Shown in pieces: positions 13,301-20,669 of a stretch of 64,000 nucleotides of DNA. Location: positions 5,771,001 through 5,835,000 of the forward strand of contig NC_092677.1 in NCBI RefSeq assembly GCF_964355755.1, in the 5' to 3' direction. Source of the DNA: Antedon mediterranea. Taxonomy: Eukaryota; Echinodermata; Crinoidea; Comatulida; Antedonidae. Every line of letters begins with the position of its first letter. The first letter of the stretch is position 1. Made by a program: the position numbers and the translations under genes. A model generated the notes under the pieces. The model saw nothing but the letters and a program-made list of their open reading frames with translations, did no database searches and was not told the origin of the DNA.

Positions 13301-16300
13301 CTGTGTTGTGTGTCACATACTTTGCCTATTGGTTTTGTAGACCGACAAACATAAATACATCTAAATATACAAACTATAGAAACGTACTTACCAATATTAT
13401 TAGAAAACGAAAAAAGGATTACTATTTTAATAAATTTGAAAAAAATAAAAATAATATGAAAGAAACGTGGAATGCCATTAATCAACTTTTAGGTAGGAAG
13501 ACAAAATCCCAACTGCCATCAAACCTAAAATATGGGACAGAGACATACACTAACCCAGAAACAAAATCCGATGCATTCAATTCTTACTTTATTAATATTG
13601 GGAAACAATTAGCTGACAAAATTAACCATGATAACAACCCTGCCATTGATCCAACGTCATATTTGACTGGTAACTACCTTAATTCTATGTATTTCAGACC
13701 CACAACAGAATACGAAATAATGACATACATTAATAAATTAGAAACAGATAAAACACCAGGTCACGATGATATCAGTGCTCACTATATCAAGTACAATCCC
13801 GTCTACCTTACAAAACCTAATTCACACTTAATAAACGTTTCACTCGCCACTGGCCGATTCCCTGATGAACTAAAATGTGCCAAAACTATACCTGTTTTTA
13901 AAAGTGGCGATAGGCAAAACCTTAATAATTATCGACCCATATCAATCTTACCATATATAATAATATATATATTTTTTTTATTATTCAACTGTCATTTATG
14001 ATTATTGATTATTGTCTCTATTGTTTACATATATATTTACTAATTGTTATTGTTTTTATTGTAATTTATTTATTTATTAATTTTTTCCAATTTTTAATTG
14101 TTACATAGGACATCACATTTTAAAGCTTTGCTTATAATGTCATGCCCGATTCAATCAATCAATATATAACTTTTGCTTAAAACCATGTTCAACTGTAGGC
14201 CGTTGCCAATATACTGTAATCTCCCTAAACACTGCTACTTTTAATACTTACAATATTATATGTTTTCATCTTTTCCATTGATTGTAAACCTCTAATTAAA
14301 CTTTCCAGTATTTTATTATTCAACTTCTGTTTCCAATAATATTCAATATAAACAATTAATTTTTATTTTTATCATTACTGTAAATAATCATTGTATATAT
14401 TTTATAATTAATATTTATATTGGTCTTGTTTTTTTGTAAAAATGTACTGTAATATTATACCTTATTATGGTTACCATTTTAACAAATGTACGATTGATTG
14501 AATAAAGTTCACATATATAAAAACCATGCAGGGAACTTGCAAGGTGATTGACACACCTTACCGTGAACCCGGAAATTACTTACCGCGCGTAGAGTTAAAA
14601 TTTACCAATTGAAATTAGAAAATTTCTTATAAAACCCTTTATAATATCTTCCTAAGATAGAAATATGGAACAATATCGTAATAGTGGAAACTAATGTTAT
14701 AAAATCTACGTTTCGCGGTACATCTGAGATAGATAGGGTAGGTATCCAAGGCGGAGTTTAGTACCGAAGTTTTCCACCGCCTACGTCAGAATTAACCATA
14801 ATTTATATATAGAAGCTTAAATATTAAATATACTGTATAAAGATAGAAGATGCTGCTACTGTGAAATACATTAAATGGTAACAAATAGGGTGATCCCTCC
14901 GCTTGAACACTGAACTCACTTAGTATAAATTGAACTGAACGTTTTGCAACATGTGTATACCCAGTACTACCAAGGAACTAAATCTGAAAATCCCAAAATA
15001 GATTTTCTTTGATCGTTTCTGCCTTGTATAATGTACTTTTTAAAATTATACTTTAAAATCGAATTTTGTTTTAGTAATATTCTGAATGTAATGTTAGTAT
15101 TTGAATAAAATGTCAACAGGAATTTTATATTGTTTTATACTGTACGCCTTATTCTTTTAATCACTAGAAATGGCCTATATATATTAGTGAAGCCTATAAG
15201 GCTTATAAATTACCAGGTATAGGACATTCTGATCGTAATTGTATTAATCTTATTCCGAAATATAAACAGAAACTTAAACAGCAGAAACCTATTGTTATAG
15301 AAAGATTAGTGTGGTCTGAGGATAAGGTTAATGAGTTAAAAGGGTGTTATGAAGCCACTGATTGGAATATGTTTATGGACTCTTCGGAAACTTTAAATGA
15401 GGCTACAGTAGCAATTGTTGAATACATAAAATTCTGTCAAAATCTGATCTTACCCAAAAAGAAAATTAGAATATCTAATAATAATAAGCCTTGGCTCACA
15501 AAAGATGTAAGAAAGGAATTACTTAAGAAATATATTGCATCCAAAAACAAATGCAACGAGATGGAAAAGAAAAAGATTCAAAAATGTGTAAATAAGAAAA
15601 TCAAATCATGTAAAAAAGAATAGGCCTATGGAGAAAAAAATGAGAACAAATTCAAGTGCCGGGACACCCGTCAGGCCTGGAATGGAGTTAGGAAAATTAC
15701 AGGTATGGGGAAGAAAAATAATGAAATGGAACACAGTTTTAAACCAAATGATTTTAATATTTTTTATTCTAGATTTGATGAAATAAATTTTAAATGTGAA
15801 ATGACTGCATCTGCTGAAGGGTTTAAAAATGAAATGAATGATAAAAGTGCAATAAAAATTGATGTAGATGATGTTAAGAAATATATGGAAAGGGTAAATG
15901 TTAGTAAAGCAAAGGGTCCGGACGGTGTATCAGAGCGTTTGATTAGATCATGTGCCTCTCAGCTTTCACCAATAATAAGCCAGCTTTTCCAGTGTTCACT
16001 GAAAACGGGGGTGTTACCTGATCTATGGAAGGTCTCTGAGATTATACCTGTTCCGAAAATGTGTAACCCTAAAATCATTAACGACTTCAGACCAGTGGCA
16101 TTAACATCTATTCTAATGAAGATCCTTGAGAAAATTGTTAGAAGTCAACTAATGTCTGAATGTAGTGATTTTATGGATAATAACCAATTTGCATATCAAT
16201 GTAATAGAGGGGTCGATAATGCTATTATAACCTTGTTAGACCTGGTGGTTTCACATTTAGATAAGAAGGGGACCTATGCTCGAGGGCTATTCATAGACTT

Positions 16301-19300
16301 TTCATCTGCATTCAATTTGATGCAGCCTCATATTTTAATGAATAAAATGTCTGAAAGCAGTACCTTCATCTAGTTCAGTGTCGTGTCGTCATTAATCATT
16401 CGTAAAAATATAGGTAAAAACCCCGATAATAATAATAACTGAGGAAGCATTGTGTCGACGGATCGTTAATCAGTACTCGAAAAAAGAGAAGGTGGTAGAA
16501 TGGGTGCGTATACACACAAGGAATAGCCCACAATAAAGTGCCCTAACCTGTTCAACTGTACTTCCTGTTTGTGTCGGCGGGGTCGCGAGCACGTGATGCT
16601 TAAGATATCTCGCCATAACATGAGCCGTCGAACGCAATTTAATGAATTTAATCGAATTACCGCTCTCGTAAAATTTAACTAGATCAGTACTTATCTCGCC
16701 CTAAGTTCGATATGAACCCAACTTATGGGTTGGTGATTTTCTTACAAATCGGCTACAGTATGTTAACGTTGGTAAATCTATCTCAGAGATTAGAAGGATC
16801 AACAGTGGTGCACCCCAGGGGTGTTTTCTGTCACCAAGTTTATTTACAATATAATACTAGTGAATGTCGATCTTCATGTAGCATGTGTCATATAATCAAA
16901 TACGCAGATGACATGGTACTGATTGGTCTATTGAAAAATGCTGACGATCATGTGTATAAGGCTGAATATGTTAAATTAATGTCATGGTGCAATGGCAATT
17001 ACCTTAAGATTAATTTTAATAAAACTAAAGAAATTATATGGGATTTTAGGAAAAAGAAAAATGAAAAAAGTTATCTGATAGTTAATGATCAGACAATTGA
17101 ACGTGTTCATGAAACCAAATATCTTGGTACACATATTGATGATCAACTTAGTTTTGAAAAAAATACGGCCAAGATAATTAAGAAAGGTCACCAAAGGTTA
17201 TATTTCCTAAGAAAGCTAAATACATTTAATGTTAGCTGTGGTACTTTAAAATTATTCTATGAAACAGTTATTCAATCAGTACTAGTTATCTCTTTTATTG
17301 CTTGGTTCGGTAATTTAAATGAAACACACAAGAAAAGTCTCATTAGAATTACTAAGATAGCATCAAATATAATTGGTTGTACGGTTAATGATTTAAAATA
17401 TCTTTATGAAAAACAGGTCTTAAGTAAATTAAGTAAAATTTTAGAAGATAAGAAACATCCATTACATATGAGATTTTTTAAGAACAAGTCTGGCCGGTTA
17501 CGGGCTCCTAGAGCTGATACGTCAAGAAACCGACTGTCTTTTGTACCAAATTCAACTCATATTTTTAACTCAAAGATTGTTAGATCATAATAGCGCACAT
17601 GCAATATATATTTTAAAGTTTTACTGTTGATGGATGTTTTAATTAATGTTTTTAAATTGTAAATTTGTTCTATGTATGATGTAATTATGAATGTTTTACC
17701 ATATTTTTCTGTCGAGGAAAACAATTTTTCCATGTAAAATTTATTTTATATGGAACGAATAAAGATTTGATTTGATTTGATTTGATTATACATTTATACG
17801 TTTTATATTAGAATGTGACGCAATTCATATATTTTTGCGATGCCACTTCTTTTTAATAAAACATAATTGAATTGAATAGAACTCAGAGTATGTTCTATTG
17901 TAGTATAATAGTACTTATACTTCCAATATTTTATTTATTTTTATTTTGCTTTAATCCAGTGGCTATGAATTAAAGTTTGGCTCAAACATTCAGATTGCTA
18001 CTCACAATATACAGTTAGAATAGATGGATTTGATCTTTCAATAGCTCCATTTGTTGTTATCAGACACTGAAATCTTCGTAGAGAATCATTTCTCATTGGC
18101 TGTGACATCACCAAGTCAGCTTTCCCAGGTTTTATGTTTAATTTAAAACGTACATTTGCTACAAGTTTTGTTGTAGATCCATCTTCATTTACTTCATCCC
18201 ATTGTATTACATCAGGTGTAGTAGAAGTAAATTGTGAATAATCACAAGTTATCACCACATCAGCATCACCTTCCTTGGTTGTCTGGTCAGATGTTGTCAG
18301 CAACTGACAGTCTGCATCTAAACAAATTAAGTAGATAATCAGTATATATCAGTATATAGCTTGTATGAATACTACAAGTAACTCTAACAACTAAGCTATA
18401 GATATTGCTAAGAAAATATAAACAAAAATGCACCTGAAATGGCAATGCATTGATGGTGAAACATGGTATAAAAACATTCTCTAAAAACATATGTTTTAAA
18501 TAATGATTTTAGAAACACATTTATATATTTTATGTATGAAAAGAAACTTACCCTTTTTAATAACCAGTAATATTACAATAAAATACACAGCTACAAATAA
18601 CTGGAAAGAACAGAAAATAAATGTATGTCATTAAATAAGAGACAATATTAATCTACAAACAAATTATATAATTTCTCTGAAATACTTTATTCAAAAATGA
18701 TAATCTAATAATGCAGTCAAAACTGTGAAATATGAAGAAACAGTGTGTCTATATAGTTATTCTGTTGTTCATGAGCATATTATCCACATTCATTTACAAA
18801 TTTCGAATGTTTTTTCTCTTTGGTATAGACTATGTGATACTTGCTGATTGTGTCATGTGCTTAACGTTATTACGTTTCAAAATGTCATGGGTAAGTATGC
18901 TCTGGCCTTAATCTAACCATCCACTTTAAATATACGAGTTTCATGGTACTGAGTGTGAAATCTTAAAACGCAAGCAATAAGCCAAATCCAAGCGTTAAAC
19001 AAACACAAGAAAAGAAAATTGTAACTACTGTTACTTCTATGAATTTTTTTTGAAACTGGAATATTTTCTTTCACCACAGCTAGATTAAAAACAAGTACCG
19101 GTATAGTGCATAGACATACATACTGGTATGTAAACACTCGTAACTGACTGTTATAGTAATCAAATATTTGTTAAAAGATTAACGGGAATTTTTAAACTGT
19201 CGAAAATATTGAGAACAGTGTCAATGAATTTTTTATAGCGCATTGTAATTCCCCCACCCTTTTTTTTCTTATTGTTACAGGGCACCTACATTATCACTAT

Positions 19301-19799
19301 GAATGGTTATGAAACTACACATTTCTTCTTCATATTGAGTAGACCTACATAGTTAATCCTCACGAGCGCTTTACTATATCGGTCGCGTTTAAAATACATA
19401 CGTGTTATGTTGATTGCGATAAAATAAATGCTGTTGACAAGACGGGTGAAAATCAATCGCGTTTTATTTTAGTTGCGAAAAAACGTCAACTATTGTATAG
19501 AGTGCGCCGCTAGGTACGGTTTTTACTCACCGTCGCTATCGTTTTTTCTCACCGTCGCTCTTTGGTGTACTCACCATATTCTTTACTTACTATTTGCCAT
19601 TTGGAGGAATATGTTTATTTAATTTCGAAGACTAAGACAAGAAGTTGATTAATATCATCAAAAACCTAGAACTCGACCAATTCCAAGCGCAACCAATATT
19701 ATCGTATATCAATAATAGTAAAAACCTCACCAACAGATACGAAAATTAATGTAAATGTTACAACATTCTACTTACTTTATGCCTACCACAAAGCATCAT
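1361..19799 (-). CDS. ITIM-rich inhibitory-type Ig receptor, 18 coding exons
   Basis: Coding exons in transcription order: 19799-19776, 18600-18552, 18317-18006, 11143-10841, 10449-10225, 9092-9021, 8730-8476, 8104-8062, 7910-7757, 7269-7206, 6058-6033, 5756-5651, 4548-4511, 4278-4164, 3925-3888, 3689-3572, 1476-1457, 1399-1361. Every junction keeps phase and the sum is 2001 nt (666 aa plus stop). The product is a type I membrane protein: signal peptide, three Ig domains, one helix, then a long cytoplasmic tail. ITIM-type sequences are VVYNDI, IVYASV, VIYAKV and IQYADL twice; TPYMEV fits an ITSM. In vertebrates these recruit SH2 phosphatases such as SHP-1/2, so inhibitory signalling is the likely role. 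Introns carry several transposons. Exon order is predicted from splice signals only. Confidence 0.83.
1457..1476 (-). CDS. Minus receptor exon 17: 20-nt linker exon
   Basis: A micro-exon (DQKLLTQ with the incoming G), phase 1 to 0, with TTTACAG acceptor and GTAAGT donor. It takes the linker position of the last module. Its small size makes it the least certain exon, but phase fits on both sides. Confidence 0.5.
1477..3571. other. Intron of the minus receptor without visible coding exon
   Basis: About 2.1 kb of AT-rich sequence. It includes an (AATC)n-like tract at about 2975-3005 and a pyrimidine-rich block with AATAAA near 3130-3255, which looks like a worn LINE 3' end. No Ig or tyrosine exon was found on either strand. 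Confidence 0.5.
3572..3689 (-). CDS. Minus receptor exon 16: ITIM plus ITSM exon, module 3
   Basis: A 118-nt exon, phase 0 to 1. It reads KEIQYADLDLQACTSGK, then QTPYMEVSTGRLVKK. IQYADL fits an ITIM and TPYMEV fits T-x-Y-x-x-V, the ITSM consensus. It is a tandem duplicate of exon 14. Confidence 0.82.
3888..3925 (-). CDS. Minus receptor exon 15: short linker exon, module 3
   Basis: A 38-nt exon, phase 1 to 0 (TSKVKLEEDKYK), paralogous to exon 13. AG acceptor and AAG|GTATTT donor. Confidence 0.72.
4164..4278 (-). CDS. Minus receptor exon 14: ITIM exon, module 2
   Basis: A 115-nt exon, phase 0 to 1, encoding KVIQYADLHLQASSSGK, then KTPYMELSKGRLIKK. IQYADL is an ITIM; TPYMEL has a Leu where an ITSM prefers Val or Ile. 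It is nearly identical in plan to exon 16. Confidence 0.8.
4511..4548 (-). CDS. Minus receptor exon 13: short linker exon, module 2
   Basis: A 38-nt exon, phase 1 to 0, encoding TSKIKHKEDKRK. It is clearly duplicated at 3888-3925 (TSKVKLEEDKYK). Confidence 0.72.
4549..5650. other. Intron between tail modules 1 and 2
   Basis: A 1.1-kb AT-rich stretch. The 60-codon frame at 4748-4930 is low-complexity and has no family features. Nothing else is visible. Confidence 0.45.
5651..5756 (-). CDS. Minus receptor exon 12: double-ITIM exon
   Basis: A 106-nt exon, phase 0 to 1, with two perfect ITIMs: REIVYASVK and DPVIYAKVN, 20 residues apart from tyrosine to tyrosine. Tandem ITIMs are the classic arrangement for binding both SH2 domains of an SHP phosphatase. 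Confidence 0.8.
6033..6058 (-). CDS. Minus receptor exon 11: short linker exon, module 1
   Basis: A 26-nt exon, phase 1 to 0 (GHFSISHT), with TTAAG acceptor and GTAAGA donor. It is the first half of a two-exon module seen four times. It was chosen because the alternative frame meets a stop in the next exon. Confidence 0.55.
6105..6938. mobile_element. Foldback DNA element with repeat-built inverted ends
   Basis: Both ends are arrays of about 17-bp units containing CGGCC and AAGTCAACT, arranged as inverted repeats (about 6115-6270 and 6775-6930). The inner parts continue the inversion (GGAACGCAAAAAGTGC against GCACTTTTTGCGTTCC). The element is flanked by identical 8-bp words TAAAATAC at 6097-6104 and 6939-6946, a good target-site duplication, which fits hAT-like or foldback elements. 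It sits in an intron of the minus receptor. No transposase is seen; the frame at 6500-6802 resembles no known protein. Confidence 0.85.
7206..7269 (-). CDS. Minus receptor exon 10: tail linker exon
   Basis: A 64-nt exon, phase 0 to 1, encoding TSSAYVEERQLLSEQKTSK and two more residues. One tyrosine (SAYVEE) lies in an acidic context but lacks a +3 hydrophobic residue. Confidence 0.65.
7757..7910 (-). CDS. Minus receptor exon 9: tail exon with YQLM
   Basis: A 154-nt exon, phase 2 to 0. It has EEYQLM, a YxxM sequence of the kind bound by PI3-kinase p85 SH2 domains, then an acidic and Ala/Glu/Thr-rich linker. The donor is CAG|GTTTGT. Confidence 0.7.
8062..8104 (-). CDS. Minus receptor exon 8: tail exon with ITIM VVYNDI
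   Basis: A 43-nt exon, phase 1 to 2. With the last base of exon 7 it reads VVYNDI, a V-x-Y-x-x-I ITIM; if exon 7 is skipped it reads FVYNDI, so the -2 residue depends on the choice of upstream exon. It continues with basic DKKKHESS. Confidence 0.72.
8476..8730 (-). CDS. Minus receptor exon 7: symmetric cassette exon after the membrane helix
   Basis: A 255-nt open exon with good acceptor (TTTTTAG) and donor (G|GTAAGT), phase 1-1, so it may be included or skipped without a frame change. Its first part resembles the front half of a V-like Ig domain (TVTVEGGKPVVMSF). The end is rich in Cys and aromatic residues (FVCYCCLYFCGFFCI), which may be a second hydrophobic segment. Its place between membrane helix and tyrosine tail is odd for an Ig-like piece. 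Confidence 0.6.
9021..9092 (-). CDS. Minus receptor exon 6: transmembrane helix
   Basis: A 72-nt phase 1-1 exon encoding GSGSLHIILIVLIVGLFL followed by WLLLLV, a single-pass helix directly after Ig3. It can splice in frame either to the exon at 8730-8476 or directly to the exon at 8104-8062. Confidence 0.8.
9808..10129 (+). mobile_element. MITE with TGTATTGTCCCC ends, copy 1
   Basis: A 322-bp unit starting TGTATTGTCCCCC and ending GGGGACAATACA, hence terminal inverted repeats. It is shared with 59270-59596, including a central palindrome-like TTGGCTGGCAGCCAA. The TA next to the ends fits a Tc1/mariner-type origin. It lies between the Ig3 and membrane exons of the minus receptor. Confidence 0.75.
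10225..10449 (-). CDS. Minus receptor exon 5: short membrane-proximal Ig domain 3
   Basis: A 225-nt phase 1-1 exon with IATCTAEGYP and SLTCYAEN as the paired cysteine strands and two more cysteines (ETCQ, GNCVPG). It matches receptor A Ig5 (VVTCIADGHP, AIMCYTKN), including the extra Cys pair, so the two genes share the order Ig-Ig-short Ig-TM. It lacks a core Trp. Confidence 0.8.
10841..11143 (-). CDS. Minus receptor exon 4: Ig domain 2
   Basis: A 303-nt phase 1-1 exon with a canonical I-set pattern: EGQPVTFTC, HITWYEDG and EDGGIYTCKAE. It is the counterpart of receptor A Ig4. The donor used is TAT T|GTAGGT; the alternative AG|GTAAAC would bring a stop in the next exon. Several NxS/T glycosylation sites lie in the middle. 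Confidence 0.85.
11484..12110 (+). repeat. Dispersed repeat, plus copy of a pair in opposite orientation
   Basis: It begins with CTAGAGGGTGAGCGTGC and contains AGGAAGTGTAGACGATGG and, further in, AAGGAAGACATTTTAGACGG. All these reappear reversed at 43310-44034. A poly-G run of about 13 bases lies at about 11863. The class is not recognised. Confidence 0.65.
12301..13059 (+). pseudogene. Non-LTR retrotransposon ORF1, nonsense-interrupted
   Basis: Reading starts at ATG 12301 (MVRKKDQTERTPPDTST...), meets an in-frame TAA at 12382-12384, and continues open to 13059 (210 codons from ATG 12427). The long part has a coiled coil of about 80 residues, then an RRM-like segment (LERYSRSFNLRFGG) and a basic C-terminal domain (ETAHRTGKP, RHIIVKF). 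This is the layout of LINE ORF1p RNA chaperones that coat the element RNA. The nonsense codon marks a dead copy. Confidence 0.8.
13303..13970 (+). pseudogene. Truncated reverse transcriptase of a CR1/Jockey-type LINE
   Basis: The frame carries the region before and at the start of the RT domain: KKDYYFNKFEKN, MKETWNAINQLLGR, FNSYFINIGKQL, TDKTPGHDDISAHYIKY, then TIPVFKSGDRQNLNNYRPIS. Catalytic motifs after NNYRPISILP are missing because the sequence passes into AT-rich DNA at about 13970. The endonuclease is largely gone too. It probably belongs to the same insertion as the ORF1 at 12301, with internal deletion. Confidence 0.75.
13971..14165 (+). mobile_element. 3' end of LINE with (AATC)n tail
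   Basis: AT-rich sequence following the cut RT frame ends in GATTCAATCAATCAATATA. Short tandem tails of this type are usual for CR1/L2-like elements. Confidence 0.5.
15150..15623 (+). pseudogene. LINE ORF2 segment upstream of RT
   Basis: An open frame with WSEDKVNELKGCYEATDWNMF and NNNKPWLTKDVRKELLKK, the conserved linker between endonuclease and RT in CR1/L2/Rex-like elements. It stops at 15623, just before RT proper resumes near 15640 in another frame, so a frameshift separates them. Confidence 0.75.
15705..16373 (+). pseudogene. LINE reverse transcriptase, N-terminal motifs
   Basis: It contains SKAKGPDGVSERLI, WKVSEIIPVPK, NDFRPVALTSILMKILEK, and motif A with one catalytic Asp (LFIDFSSAFN). 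It ends at 16373 where unrelated sequence begins. It continues at 16790-17590 in the same element. Confidence 0.82.
16375..16780. mobile_element. Foreign sequence inserted within the LINE RT
   Basis: About 0.35-0.4 kb separating RT motif A from motif B. It has no LINE coding similarity and is richer in GC (for example GTCGGCGGGGTCGCGAGC). Exact borders and class are not determined. Confidence 0.45.
16790..17590 (+). pseudogene. LINE reverse transcriptase, C-terminal part, frameshifted
   Basis: Motif B (GAPQGCFLSPSLF) is readable only in a different frame around 16805-16850, then the main frame gives motif C KYADDMVLIG, TKYLGTHIDDQLSF, GHQRLYFLRKLNTF and the C-terminal region up to TAA at 17590. 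Frameshift plus the upstream insertion make this copy inactive. Motif style resembles CR1/L2/Rex groups and differs from the LINEs at 12301 and 20670. Confidence 0.82.
17591..17790 (+). mobile_element. 3' UTR and (TTTGA)n tail of the second LINE
   Basis: A short untranslated stretch ends with AATAAAGATTTGATTTGATT and further repeats of the 5-bp unit, marking the element's 3' terminus at about 17788. Confidence 0.7.
18006..18317 (-). CDS. Minus receptor exon 3: Ig domain 1
   Basis: A phase 1-1 exon of 312 nt. It contains B-strand VVITCDYS, core Trp in VIQWDEV and F-strand RRFQCLI. It resembles Ig3 of receptor A (29777-30112): both start with an early Cys, share an EGD/EGE..V.I.CD pattern and a VIxW(D/N)E segment. 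Confidence 0.8.
18552..18600 (-). CDS. Minus receptor exon 2: signal-peptide core
   Basis: A 49-nt exon between a pyrimidine-rich acceptor and GTAAGT. It encodes LFVAVYFIVILLVIKK, a typical hydrophobic core. Phase is 0 at the start and 1 at the end, fitting exon 1 and the first Ig exon. Confidence 0.7.
19776..19799 (-). CDS. Minus receptor exon 1: start codon and n-region of signal peptide
   Basis: ATG followed by eight codons (MMLCGRHK) and a strong AAA|GTAAGT donor in phase 0. It joins in frame to the hydrophobic exon at 18600-18552. No ATG in the second exon could serve, which supports this start. A second ATG follows the first immediately. Confidence 0.65.
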
Positions 19800-20344
19800 A
19801 AATTCTTAATGATACAGTTTTAAGAGATAATCCGCTGTGATTACATGTCCAAAAGTATCGACTGCTGCTACTACCATAAAAACCGTTTGACTAATAATCT
19901 AACGTTTCAAACATTATACAATGGACAAATATTTGTTTTCAGATTTTAGACATTGGACTTTGGCGGAACAATTTAATCACTGCTGTCAACCAAACAAACA
20001 CGCACTTTAAACATAAATATCGTGAATCAGCATCGATCGAAACGTACCTATTGTAAACATGGTATGCTCGATTGCTCTAGTGTTTCTCTAAATGGTTTTC
20101 ATTTCCTCAAAATCTGACCAAAGAAAGTTAGTTTTTCTACAGGCCTAGTTTATTTTGAAAATATTTAACTTAGGCCTATAAACTTATTTTAAGCTATATT
20201 AAAATAATGTGTTGCCATGCAAGTCTTTTTGATGTTCAGTGGTGTTTAATATTAGGCCTATATAATTTTGTTTCAATATAGGAAATTATATATTATGCCT
20301 GTGATACGATATTATTTATTGTCCACGTAGTGGAGCTGTAGCTT
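19800..20344. other. Upstream flank of the minus receptor
   Basis: AT-rich DNA between the first coding exon and the 3' end of the LINE at 20345. It probably contains 5' UTR and promoter of the minus receptor, but no defined element was recognised. Confidence 0.4.
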
Positions 20345-20669
20345 GGTGGTTTTTTCATTTCATTTCATAATAACATTTATTTCCTTCATAATATACAAAA
20401 TAAATAATATAATACACAAAATTCATGACGAGAAGAAAGATAGTTAAAACAATACAATTTTTTTTTTTCTCATCTTTAACATGAATAAAACAATATTATG
20501 AAGGAGGCACAATTTCTAAAAAGCAAAAGCTTGTGTTGAAAGTGCCTGAACAAAACAAAAAGTAACTAAAATCAAATTAGTAAATAATAGTAAATGGTAT
20601 ATAGGAATAAAGTAATTACCATAACGGAATATGAAAACAATAAAAAACTGATTCCTAGAATATAACTAG

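Larger units (their letters stand above)
11144..18005. other. Large transposon-filled intron 3 of the minus receptor
   Basis: A 6.9-kb intron between Ig1 and Ig2 exons. It contains the dispersed repeat at 11484 and two unrelated LINE remnants in the opposite direction to the host gene. Between 14165 and 15150, and around 11150-11480, only AT-rich sequence is seen. Confidence 0.6.
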
